The notes beneath the pieces were generated by a model. It saw nothing but the letters and a program-made list of their open reading frames with translations. It ran no database searches and had not been told where the DNA came from. This document shows positions 53,153-61,764 of a stretch of 64,000 nt of DNA, piece by piece. The position numbers and the translations under genes are program-made. Numbering within the stretch: position 1 is the first letter of the stretch; the number at the start of each line of letters is the position of its first letter. The stretch comes from Aeoliella mucimassa (GTDB lineage Bacteria > Planctomycetota > Planctomycetia > Pirellulales > Lacipirellulaceae): positions 4,030,001 through 4,094,000 of the forward strand of contig NZ_CP036278.1 of the NCBI RefSeq assembly GCF_007748035.1, written 5' to 3'.

Positions 53153-56100
53153 ATGAGTCGCCACCGTTTGCCGCATCGTATTCCCCTGGCGTTCGCCATC
53201 TTGCTGGGGATGCTCGCGTGTGGACTCCTTGAGGAATGCCAGGGAGCCAACGTGCTACTGGTCATGCGCGATGGTAGCATCAACGCTTCCGAGCAATCGC
53301 GGAAAACTCAGTTTGAGAGCTGGGGACATACGGTTACCACAATCGATGGCAATGCGTCGCAAGCGACTTTCGACACCGCCATGGCGGCCGTCGATGTGGT
53401 TTACATCTCTGCAACTACCTCCGAGTGGGAAGTTCTGGATAAGTGCAAGAATACCACGGCGGGAGTCGTGAACGAGAATCCCTACCTAGATCAACACCTT
53501 GGATATTCCTCAAACCAGGGTTGGCATGATTTCTTCTCTCATACGGAGGTCACTTCTAACAATCACCCTATTACCTCAGGCTTATCTACTGGCTCGTTGA
53601 CCATCGTCTCTTCCACGCAGCAGCTTGCGATGAGAAAGAATACGCTTGCCTCTGGCATGACGCTGTTATCGCAGAACTCAAGCTATGGTAACGGCAAAAT
53701 GCTGGGCGTTATCGAAGTTGGCGGTGCATTGGCGGGCGGCGGCAATGCAGCCGGTCGTCGAGTGGCGATGCCCTGGGGGAGCGACAGCTTCAATTGGTCG
53801 TCTCTGAACAGCAATGGACTCCTCATCGCTGAGCGAGCCATCGACTGGGCGGCAAGCGACTACAACAAACTGATCCTGCACTGGAAGTTTGACGAAACCT
53901 CAGGTACCTCGTCTGCCGATGCTTCTGACTACCATCGCAATGGCACACTCTCCGGGTCTCCTACCTGGATCACCGCTAAGCGCGACGGTGGACTCAAAGT
54001 TCCTAAGGGTTCTTATTGCTACATCAACAGCGAACTCGGTGAACCAGGCAGCTTTACCGTTGCCGGCTGGGCGAATGTCACCGCCTCGGATACCGACGGT
54101 GCAGCAGTGCTTTCCATCGGTAACTGCGTTGCTTTGCTCGCTCACTATTCGGCTTCTAATTCACCCGTGATCACGTTCTGGAACGGTGGCTCCATCGAAG
54201 CAGTAGCCGCATCTGGTGGGAGTCGTATAGGCAAAGGGTGGCATCATTACTGCGCGACGTTCAATAGCTCGAATCGGTCGCTAAAGATTTATGTCGACGG
54301 AGTGCTGGCTGGTAGCGGTACCACTTCCGGTTACCCCAACTATACAGTCGGCAATCAAACCATCGCCGGAGACGAAGGAACCCCTTACTACGCTCTATAT
54401 CTAACTGGTTCTCTCGATGATATCCGAGTCTATAACACCGCGATCAGTGCCTCGGAGGTGATCGACCTCTATGGCCTCATCGGCCACTGGAAGTTCGACG
54501 AAGGTACCGGAACCACCATTGCCGACTCGTCACCGAAGGCTAATAACGCGACTTTCAGCGCTGGCACGCCCACCTGGACCCCTGGCGTGCGCGACGATTC
54601 GCTTCAGTTCAGTGGTTTGAATACTGCGGCGACCAGCACTACATTCGACCCACCGCCGATCGGCAGTGTCGCCTTCTGGTTTCACCCAGGTTCCTCTCCT
54701 CAATGGGTCGAGCGCATTTTCGGCGTCAGCGACGCCTGGGAAGCTCGACTCGAAAGCACCGCTGTCCTCTATCTGGATATCGCCATCGGAGGGGGCACCT
54801 ATGTGAATCGCCTGTTCACAAACGACAAAGAGTGGACCCATATAGTGTATCGTTACGATTCCACCAAGGGCACCTACGACATCTACCTGAACGGCAAGCT
54901 GCACCAATCAGGCACTCTGGCACTATCGGATGTTGCCGCAGCGACACTCACCATGGGAACTCGCACCGGATCTAGCGAGCGTTTCAGCGGGGGTATCGAC
55001 GACTTGCGTGTCTATAGTTACATAATCTCCGAAGCAGAAATCGCCGAAATCTACGGTCTCGTTGGTCACTGGCAGCTTGACGAAACGAGTGGCAGCACCG
55101 CTTACGATAGTTCTGGCATCGGTAACCATGGAACCTACCAAGGCACGGTTACCGTGAATACCGACCAACCCTACTCCGGTGAGTACTCGGCTGAGTTCGA
55201 TGGAAGCTCTGCGTACGTGAGCATTCCCCATCATAGCTCCTACAACATTGAAGAGGCTATTACAATCGCCGCGTGGACAAGAGCCGATACGTACAACCAT
55301 TACAACCCAGTCATTGCTAAGGGCGATTCCAGTTGGCGACTTCATCAGTATCTCAATAGCGACTACTTGACCTGCCACATGGATTTGCAATCTGGCGGGA
55401 TGGCCCTAGCCAATGCAAGTTCAACCATGACAGGTGGCTGGAAGCACGTGGTCGCTACTTACGACGGGACGATCGCGAAGATCTACGTGAATGGCGAACT
55501 TGAAGGGGCCTCTAGTCATACAGGCCTTCTACGCACTAACACGGTTGCCGTAAACATCGCTCGCAACACTGAAGCAACCTCGCGGTTATGGGATGGGGGA
55601 CTCGCCGATGTGCGAGTCTACAATCGTGCCATCTCTGAACAAGAAGTATCCCGACTATATGGTCTAATCGGTTGGTGGAAGCTTGATGAATCGGCTGGCA
55701 ACACTGCCTATGATAGCACGCCAAACGCCCGTGATGGCGTGATCCACGGAGGTCCCACACTTGCCACTAGTGGGATCCATGCAGATCAACCCGTGATGGA
55801 ATTCGACGGAACCGACGACTTCGTTCAGCTTCCCGTCATTGACGATACATTTCAAACAGGAGTTTCACTTTCGGTTTGGGCACGTCCGACAGCTTCGCCG
55901 TTCTATGGCAAATTCATTCAGCTGGCCAATGGAACCTGGGAAGAAATCGACTTTGGCCGCTTCGACACGACCGATAGCCTGCGCATGATTGCTGCTCCTG
56001 GCATGCACTCTTATCAGGCCGGCACGATTGTAAACAACGCTTGGCACCACTACGCTGGCACAATTGATCGCCAAGGGGTGATTCGGTTGTATGTCGATGG

Positions 56101-56320
56101 CGAGCAGGTTCGTACGGACAGTCGAGTACTTCCGACGAATGTTTCGCGAGTCTACAACTTCATCGGGGGTAGCAACTGGCCCAGCGATGGACTCTACCAA
56201 GGCCGAATGGGAGACGTCCGCTTGTACAATCGGGCACTCTCAGGGGAAGAAGTCGATGCGATTTACCACTCGGGAAAAGGGCCTGGCATTCGTCTGATTA
56301 AGTGGACCGAAGCTCGGTAG
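53153..56320 (+). CDS. Secreted protein with four LamG/concanavalin-like domains
   Basis: The start is set at the ATG at 53153 with AAGGA before it (1055 residues). The signal peptide is about residues 1-30. Residues about 32-235 (NVLLVMRDGSINASEQSRKT, DVVYISATTSEWEV) resemble a glutamine-amidotransferase-like fold, without a certain active site. Four LamG units follow, at about 240-440, 442-635, 636-837 and 838-1040; each begins L-I-G-H-W-K-F-D-E-x-S/T-G and ends with R-V-Y-N-R-A-I-S-x-x-E-V. LamG domains usually bind sugars or proteins outside the cell. There is no PEP-CTERM or other anchor at the C-terminus. Confidence 0.88.
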   Translation: MSRHRLPHRIPLAFAILLGMLACGLLEECQGANVLLVMRDGSINASEQSRKTQFESWGHTVTTIDGNASQATFDTAMAAVDVVYISATTSEWEVLDKCKNTTAGVVNENPYLDQHLGYSSNQGWHDFFSHTEVTSNNHPITSGLSTGSLTIVSSTQQLAMRKNTLASGMTLLSQNSSYGNGKMLGVIEVGGALAGGGNAAGRRVAMPWGSDSFNWSSLNSNGLLIAERAIDWAASDYNKLILHWKFDETSGTSSADASDYHRNGTLSGSPTWITAKRDGGLKVPKGSYCYINSELGEPGSFTVAGWANVTASDTDGAAVLSIGNCVALLAHYSASNSPVITFWNGGSIEAVAASGGSRIGKGWHHYCATFNSSNRSLKIYVDGVLAGSGTTSGYPNYTVGNQTIAGDEGTPYYALYLTGSLDDIRVYNTAISASEVIDLYGLIGHWKFDEGTGTTIADSSPKANNATFSAGTPTWTPGVRDDSLQFSGLNTAATSTTFDPPPIGSVAFWFHPGSSPQWVERIFGVSDAWEARLESTAVLYLDIAIGGGTYVNRLFTNDKEWTHIVYRYDSTKGTYDIYLNGKLHQSGTLALSDVAAATLTMGTRTGSSERFSGGIDDLRVYSYIISEAEIAEIYGLVGHWQLDETSGSTAYDSSGIGNHGTYQGTVTVNTDQPYSGEYSAEFDGSSAYVSIPHHSSYNIEEAITIAAWTRADTYNHYNPVIAKGDSSWRLHQYLNSDYLTCHMDLQSGGMALANASSTMTGGWKHVVATYDGTIAKIYVNGELEGASSHTGLLRTNTVAVNIARNTEATSRLWDGGLADVRVYNRAISEQEVSRLYGLIGWWKLDESAGNTAYDSTPNARDGVIHGGPTLATSGIHADQPVMEFDGTDDFVQLPVIDDTFQTGVSLSVWARPTASPFYGKFIQLANGTWEEIDFGRFDTTDSLRMIAAPGMHSYQAGTIVNNAWHHYAGTIDRQGVIRLYVDGEQVRTDSRVLPTNVSRVYNFIGGSNWPSDGLYQGRMGDVRLYNRALSGEEVDAIYHSGKGPGIRLIKWTEAR

Positions 56321-56529
56321 ACAAGATATCTGCAACAGATGGCATTCCCCTTACGAGTGCTCCATCCGTTTCTCTTCCATGCTGCGGCAAACACAACTTG
56401 CAGGGCGTTGCAAAAAAGGTACATACCTCTGAGTTTCTGCGCTCATTGAACACGCCGAACCTCTGCTTTTGCAACAAGCATCGGCTGCTTGCTGTTTGAC
56501 GATCCCCTTGACGTACTACCAACATTATT

Positions 56530-56913
56530 GTGGCGAAGAACAAGAATCACATTCTGCTGATCGAAGAAGATCCGACTTTAGCCGAGATCACTTCGTTTCG
56601 TCTGGAATTGCTGGGGCATGAAGTATCGGTGCTTCACTCGGCCGAAGAAGCCTTACATTGGCTTGAGAAGAGCTCTACCGATCTGATGATCATCGGGCAC
56701 TTTCTGCCCGGCATGGACGGCTTCGAGTTTCTCAATCGTATCAGTAACGAAGTGAAAACATCGAAGATTCCCACCATGCTGCTTTCGCCCAACTCCGAAC
56801 TCGACGACGTGCAACAAGCGTTCAATGCGGGTGCGGATGAGTATCTGGTAACGCCATACGATCCTCAAACTCTCGAACACAAGGTCAACCGTCTGGCTGG
56901 GCTCGAACTGTAG
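56530..56913 (+). CDS. Degenerate response-regulator receiver (pseudo-receiver)
   Basis: A 127-residue CheY-like protein from a GTG start, 36 bases before the secretion ATPase gene. The fold is intact: HILLIEEDPTLAEITSFRLE, LMIIGHFLPGMDGFEFLNRI and KIPTMLLSPNSELDDVQQAF. The phospho-acceptor Asp of the I-I-x-x-x-x-LPGMDG segment is Gly, and the conserved Lys near the C-terminus is Thr (VTPYDPQTL); one acidic pocket residue remains (EED). It is therefore unlikely to be phosphorylated in the normal way. It may act as a constitutive or protein-binding adaptor for the secretion system. Confidence 0.88.
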   Translation: MAKNKNHILLIEEDPTLAEITSFRLELLGHEVSVLHSAEEALHWLEKSSTDLMIIGHFLPGMDGFEFLNRISNEVKTSKIPTMLLSPNSELDDVQQAFNAGADEYLVTPYDPQTLEHKVNRLAGLEL

Positions 56914-57959
56914 ACCTGACGGATAGCACTCACAGACTGAATCAACTCCATGGCCCGACTTGGCGACATCCTGGTTAATCATGGCTGGATCACATCCAGT
57001 CAATTGGACAGTGCGCTGATGGCTCAGGGCAACGAACGCGGTATGCTGGGACAGATCCTGGTTCGCCGAGGACTGATCTCGTTCGATCAATTAGGACAAG
57101 CGCTGTCCGAACAATATGGAGTGCCCTACTTCGAGCTGGTGCCGCAAGCAGTCAATCCACAGATCGCCCGTTTGCTACCGGAAACAATGGCTCGCCAACG
57201 CGGTTGTGTGCCAGTCGGTGTCTCCGGCAATCAAATGCAATTAGCCATGGTGGCCCCCGACGACATTGAGACGATTGCCGAAACCGAGCTGATCACTGGC
57301 TATCATGTCGAGCCGGTCGTAGCACTCGACAGCCCTCTCCAATCGGCGATCGACCGCAGCTTCGACGACCGAATTGTTGCTCGCCAGACGATTGTTGACA
57401 TGAAGATGGCCGATCTGGCGGCTGCGGAAGACTCAATCGACGAGTCGCTCGCGGAAGAGCCAGTCGAAAAAGAAGACCTGGCTCCTGTCGTCCGCCTGGT
57501 GCGGGCGATTCTCATGGGTGCGATCAATGCAGGCACAAGCGATATTCACCTCGAGCCTCACATCCCCGAAATGCGGGTACGCTATCGGGTGGATGGTGAA
57601 TTACAGCAGGTGATGACGATTCCCAATCACATTGAGGAAGCAGTCGTCTCGCGCATCAAAGTCATGGCCGACATGGATACCACCGAGAATCGTCGTCCGC
57701 AGGACGGGCGGCTTAGTGTGAGTGAAGCCGGGGCACGCGTCAACTTTCGTGTTAGCTCTATTCCAACCGTGGGTGGCGAGAAAGTTGTGATGCGTTTGCT
57801 CGACGAAGGCAATAAAGTCTTCGACCTCAAATCGCTCGGTCTGCACGATCGCGATTTGAAGACCCTGCAATCGCTGATCGATAAACCGCATGGCATGCTC
57901 GTGGTGACCGGCCCTACAGGTTCCGGTAAAACGACCTCGATGTATGCGATTCTCTCGCA

Positions 57960-57968
57960 ACTCAATAG
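57960..57968 (+). repeat. Target-site duplication, left copy
   Basis: ACTCAATAG, repeated exactly at 59073-59081. The nine-base length is typical of the IS903 group of the IS5 family. Confidence 0.9.
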
Positions 57969-58050
57969 GGCCTTGTTGAACAATTAGTCACAAACCTCCG
58001 TAAAAACTAACGTGGAATGGAACCACGTACCTTTTTTACGGAGATCGAAC

Positions 58051-58992
58051 ATGGCTACGAAAGAAAAACGAACCTACAAAGTCACGAACTGGAAGGAGTA
58101 TAACAAGTCGCTCATCGAGCGTGGAAACATCACTATTTGGTTTAGCGACGAGGCGTTGGAGAACTGGGAACATCCTAACGACCAGACAAAAGTCGGTCGC
58201 CCTTTTGTCTTCAGCGATACGGCGATCGAGTGCTTGCTGACGATTCGCGAACTGCTGAAACTTCCCTATCGGCAGACTGAGGGATTCGGCCGCTCGCTGG
58301 TGGCGATGTTGGGCGTCGAGGCAGCGATTCCCAATTATTCTTCGCTCGCCAAGCGAGCCAGCAAGCTGAATGTTTCGCTCGATATCGCTAACAAGAGGGG
58401 CGACATCGATATCGTGGTGGATAGCACCGGCATGAAAGTGTTTGGCGAGGGCGAATGGAAGATGCGGACGCATGGCAAGTCGAAGCGGCGGACATGGCGG
58501 AAGCTGCATTTGTCGGTGAATCCTGACACCCGCGAGATTGTGGCGGAGATTTTGACCGAGAACAGTTGCCACGATGCCGATGCGGTTCCCGAAATGCTGG
58601 AGCAGGTGGAGCAGCCCGTAAAAAAGTTTCACGGCGACGGTAGTTACGACAAGTGGAAGGTTTATGAAGGGCTGGAATCCGAAGGCATTGAGCCGGTGAT
58701 TCCGCCGCAGCACAACGCCAAGATCAAACAACATGGCAACTCTGCGGAGGAGCCTTTGCCCCGGGACGAGGCAATTCGTCAGATTCGACGCAAGGGGCGT
58801 AGGAGTTGGAAAGAGGAAGTGGGCTATCATCGTAGAAGCTTGGCGGAAACGACCATGTACCGAGTGAAACAAAGCTTTGGGAGCCATCTCAAAAACCGAG
58901 TATTCGAAAACCAACAAACGGAAGCCCGCTTGCGCTGTAAAATCATCAATCAATTCACCCAACTCGGGCTTCCACAGTTCGAGTGGAGTTAG
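58051..58992 (+). CDS. IS5-family (IS903-group) DDE transposase
   Basis: The start is set at the ATG at 58051 with GGAG seven bases upstream (313 residues). IS5-type features: GRPFVFSDTAIECLLTIREL, first Asp in IDIVVDSTGMKVFGEGEWKM, then RTHGKSKRRTWRKLHLSVNP, second Asp in VKKFHGDGSYDKWKV, and Glu in RRSLAETTMYRVKQSFGSHL, preceded by VGYHR. The frame is intact, so the element may be active. It is oriented the same way as the gspE gene it interrupts. Confidence 0.94.
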   Translation: MATKEKRTYKVTNWKEYNKSLIERGNITIWFSDEALENWEHPNDQTKVGRPFVFSDTAIECLLTIRELLKLPYRQTEGFGRSLVAMLGVEAAIPNYSSLAKRASKLNVSLDIANKRGDIDIVVDSTGMKVFGEGEWKMRTHGKSKRRTWRKLHLSVNPDTREIVAEILTENSCHDADAVPEMLEQVEQPVKKFHGDGSYDKWKVYEGLESEGIEPVIPPQHNAKIKQHGNSAEEPLPRDEAIRQIRRKGRRSWKEEVGYHRRSLAETTMYRVKQSFGSHLKNRVFENQQTEARLRCKIINQFTQLGLPQFEWS

Positions 58993-59072
58993 TCAACAAG
59001 GCCCTGTAAAATCATCAATCAATTCACCCAACTCGGGCTTCCACAGTTCGAGTGGAGTTAGTCAACAAGGCC
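58935..59072 (+). repeat. Tandem 69-bp duplication of the element's right end
   Basis: Bases 58935-59003 and 59004-59072 are identical (both start CTGTAAAATCATCAATCAAT and end CAACAAGGCC). The first copy includes the last codons and stop of the transposase; the second is non-coding. Confidence 0.95.
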
Positions 59073-59081
59073 ACTCAATAG
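59073..59081 (+). repeat. Target-site duplication, right copy
   Basis: ACTCAATAG, matching 57960-57968. It directly abuts the outer copy of the duplicated right end. Confidence 0.9.
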
Positions 59082-59779
59082 TATCAATCGAAACATTGTT
59101 ACCGTTGAAGATCCAGTCGAGTATCGACTCCCTGGCATCAATCAGGTGGCCTCCGACAACGACTACGGATTGGGTTTTGCCAACGCATTGAAATACATCA
59201 TGCGTCAGGACCCCGACGTGATCATGGTGGGCGAGATTCGCGACCACGAAACCGCCACGACTAGTGTGCAAGCCGCCTTAACGGGCCATTTGCTTATCAG
59301 TACGCTGCATACCAACGATGCAGTGGGTGCGGTTGCTCGTTTGAATGACTTGGGCGTCGACAACTTCAAGATCGGCGGTGCATTGTTGGGCTCTGTCGCT
59401 CAGCGATTATTGCGTTCGATATGTCCCGAGTGCAAAGAACCGGCCGATCCGAACCCATCCTTGCTGCAAGCCCTTGCAAAAAACTGTCCGGTCGACAAAA
59501 ACCCGGTCTACTTCCGCGGACGCGGCTGCAAAAAATGTCTCGGCACCGGGTACCTGGGACGAATTCCGATTTATGAAATCATGGTGATCACGCCTGAATT
59601 ATCCGACGGAATCGAAAAGGGGCTACCCGCGAATCGCCTGCGAGAAATTGCCATCTCGCAAGGCATGGTCGAACTGGCTACGGCTGGCCTTGAACAAGTA
59701 TTTGCTGGTCGCACGACCCTGGAAGAAGTGTATTACAAGGTAAATGGCTAGTCTCATCGACTGCTAGATTAAGAGTGCT

Positions 59780-60931
59780 ATGAGTCCCCTACTCGACAGC
59801 TTGAAGTTACCTTCGTTCTCGAAAGCGAGAAAGAATAATGCTGCGCGAGGTGGCCTGCGGACCAGCAACAAACACAAACTCGATTCAGGTCATCTAAAGA
59901 ACAAGCAAGTCACCTACCTGTTCCGTCAGTTGTCGACTTTGATCGAAAATGGTGTTTCACTCCCCAAAGCATTAGCCACTCTGTCGGAAGAAAAAGGGAC
60001 CGAAACCTATCGCCGCATGCTCGAAGTCCTCCGAAAACGACTCGAGAACGGCGAAAGCTTTAGCGGCGCTTTAAGCCATTACCCCAGCACATTCGACGCG
60101 GTGCTGATTAGCCAAGTGAAGGTTGGCGAACGTGCAGGTCACCTTGGTGAGTCGCTCCGACACCTCGCCGAACATCGCGAAAAAGCAGGTAAGCTCCGCA
60201 GTGAGATCATTAAGAAACTCACCTACCCTGCCCTGCTGGTAATCGTTGGCACGGCCGTTATTACCTTTTTGCTCACGTACGTGGTACCAGTATTCGAGCA
60301 AACCTACGACAACGCCAAAGTACCCTTGCCGGCCATCACTCAAGCCCTCATCGCAGTTGGTGCATTCAGCCGTAGCTATCTGCTGTTCATTATCGGCGGT
60401 ATCATTCTCACGACGGTTGCCATCCGGCAATTGCGGCGGAATGAAGAATTTGCCTTCCGCATGGATGAATCGCTATTAAAGATCCCAGTCGTGGGCCCCT
60501 GGCTTCGCGAAATGGCCCTGCTACAAATGATGGAAGTGCTAGGCGATCTACTAAAAGCCGGTTTTACCCTTGCCGATGCACTTGGAGAAGCCTCCGAATC
60601 GGTTACAAACCGCTCCGCTAAAGTACGCGTTCGCGAACTCCAAAAGGCGGTGATCCGTGGCGAACGCTTCAGTCGCGAAATGGAACGACACTCTTCGTTC
60701 TTCCCTCCTATGGTAAGCCAACTGGTGATTATCGGCGAGCAAACCGGCATGCTAACCAAATCAACCCGACATATCTGCGATCACCTCTCCTCGGAGATTG
60801 AACGCAAAGCTACCGTGTTTGTGGCCGCGATTGAGCCAATTCTCACGATGACTCTGGCAGCTGCCGTGGCGGCGGTGTTGATGGCGATTTACTTGCCGAT
60901 GTTCGACATGATTAACACCGTAGGCAAGTAG
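59780..60931 (+). CDS. gspF: Type II secretion inner-membrane platform protein GspF
   Basis: A 383-residue protein of the GspF/PilC family with two T2SF domains, about residues 48-170 and 245-370. Signatures: VTYLFRQLSTLIENGVSLPK, ISQVKVGERAGHLGESLRHL, and in the second half LGDLLKAGFTLADALGEASE, SQLVIIGEQTGMLTKSTRHI. Three membrane helices include ALLVIVGTAVITFLLTYVVP and the C-terminal LTMTLAAAVAAVLMAIYLPM. It is preceded by 28 bases and belongs to the same operon as the interrupted ATPase; polar effects of the insertion may lower its expression. Confidence 0.93.
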   Translation: MSPLLDSLKLPSFSKARKNNAARGGLRTSNKHKLDSGHLKNKQVTYLFRQLSTLIENGVSLPKALATLSEEKGTETYRRMLEVLRKRLENGESFSGALSHYPSTFDAVLISQVKVGERAGHLGESLRHLAEHREKAGKLRSEIIKKLTYPALLVIVGTAVITFLLTYVVPVFEQTYDNAKVPLPAITQALIAVGAFSRSYLLFIIGGIILTTVAIRQLRRNEEFAFRMDESLLKIPVVGPWLREMALLQMMEVLGDLLKAGFTLADALGEASESVTNRSAKVRVRELQKAVIRGERFSREMERHSSFFPPMVSQLVIIGEQTGMLTKSTRHICDHLSSEIERKATVFVAAIEPILTMTLAAAVAAVLMAIYLPMFDMINTVGK

Positions 60932-60933
60932 AA

Positions 60934-61266
60934 ATGAATAACAATAGTTACCCACAAGCAGGATTCTCGATCATCGAACTGCTTGCTGTGCTCGTGTTAC
61001 TGGGCATTCTGGCAACGGTGATCATTCCGCGAGCAACGAACCAGATAAGCGAGTGCAGCAAAGAAGCCTGCTATATGAACCAGGCCGAAATTGAACTGCA
61101 AACACAATTATGGTTGCGAAATCACAGCAGCTATCCATCAGCCAACATGTCGGACGCTGGTGCAGACGTTACCTACTTCCCTGAAGGTCTCCCGACGTGC
61201 CCAGTAGATGGCACTCCCTATACGATCGACACAACCACAGGAACCGTCATAGGCCACACGCATTAA
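60934..61266 (+). CDS. gspG: Major pseudopilin GspG-like
   Basis: A 110-residue pseudopilin beginning 2 bases after the gspF stop. Leader and helix: SYPQAG|FSIIELLAVLVLLGILATVI, with Gly at -1 and Glu at +5 after prepilin cleavage. The C-terminal domain is short (AEIELQTQLWLRNHSSYPSA, YFPEGLPTCPVDGTPYTI), with a GspG-like calcium-loop position. Two Cys (SECSKEACYM) are unusual for this family and might form a disulfide. It should polymerise in the pseudopilus. Confidence 0.88.
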   Translation: MNNNSYPQAGFSIIELLAVLVLLGILATVIIPRATNQISECSKEACYMNQAEIELQTQLWLRNHSSYPSANMSDAGADVTYFPEGLPTCPVDGTPYTIDTTTGTVIGHTH

Positions 61267-61422
61267 GCGCAATCTGGATCAGTTTTACCTGACGCCGATT
61301 TGCTGCGACCTATGTTAGAACAAACGCCTAGTTCCATTTGACAGCTTGTTTATTGACTTTCACCACCGTCGGGTGGACACACACAGAACCGACACGCGAC
61401 ATACACTAGAGGTCCCAGAATC

Positions 61423-61743
61423 ATGAGACGAACATCCACCAAACGCAGCGGTTTCTCCCTGATGGAGCTTTTAGCGGTGGTGACCATCCTTGGTATTATC
61501 GCTGCCATCGTAGTGCCTCGTGTTAGTGTTTCGTCCGCCACGGCGAAGCAAAAGGTTCATGAGCACAACAAGGCCACCATCAATTCGGCCGTAGAGCGGT
61601 ACTATATCGAGACCGGTAGCTGGCCCGCCGACGATCTAAGCGACATCGGCGCTAACACCAATTACTTCCCCGACGGCATTCCAGTGAACCCGACCGACAA
61701 CTCGGCCTACGCACTGAATACCACCACGCACCGCGTGCAGTAG
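61423..61743 (+). CDS. Second pseudopilin, GspG-like
   Basis: A 106-residue pseudopilin: KRSG|FSLMELLAVVTILGIIAAIV, then KATINSAVERYYIETGSWPA and YFPDGIPVNPTDNSAYALN. It is clearly a paralogue of the gene before it (same D-I/A-G-A-N/D-x-x-Y-F-P-x-G pattern), so a local duplication of the major pseudopilin is likely. The roles of the two copies cannot be told apart here. Confidence 0.87.
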   Translation: MRRTSTKRSGFSLMELLAVVTILGIIAAIVVPRVSVSSATAKQKVHEHNKATINSAVERYYIETGSWPADDLSDIGANTNYFPDGIPVNPTDNSAYALNTTTHRVQ

Positions 61744-61764
61744 TAACAGCACGCAGAGTAGACG

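Larger units (their letters stand above)
57969..59072 (+). mobile_element. IS5-family (IS903-group) insertion sequence with duplicated right end
   Basis: The left end GGCCTTGTTGAACAATTAGT and the inverted right end GGCCTTGTTGACTAACTCC share at least 11 perfect bases and resemble IS903 ends. The unit length to the first right end is 1035 bases (57969-59003); the 69 bases before that end are repeated once more, to 59072. It is flanked by ACTCAATAG on both sides. Confidence 0.92.
56950..59751 (+). pseudogene. gspE: Type II secretion ATPase GspE (PilB family), split by an insertion sequence
   Basis: Bases 56950-57968 and 59082-59751 join in frame (AG|T codon) once the element and one copy of the 9-bp duplication are removed, giving about 562 residues, normal for GspE/PilB. 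The N-terminal MSHE_N-type domain is LGDILVNHGWITSSQLDSAL; then VRLVRAILMGAINAGTSDIH; Walker A GPTGSGKTTS ends at the break. The distal part starts INRNIVTVEDPVEYRLPG and holds the Walker B/Asp-box region DPDVIMVGEIRDHET, the His box GHLLISTLHTND and a C-terminal four-Cys zinc motif (CPECKEP, CKKCLGTGYLG). As it stands, no complete ATPase can be made; an internal GTG at 59146 could start a truncated piece. Confidence 0.93.

Noticed and set aside
58036-58962. A 308-residue minus-strand frame over the IS903-type transposase
   Set aside because: It is the complement of a transposase with intact DDE motifs.
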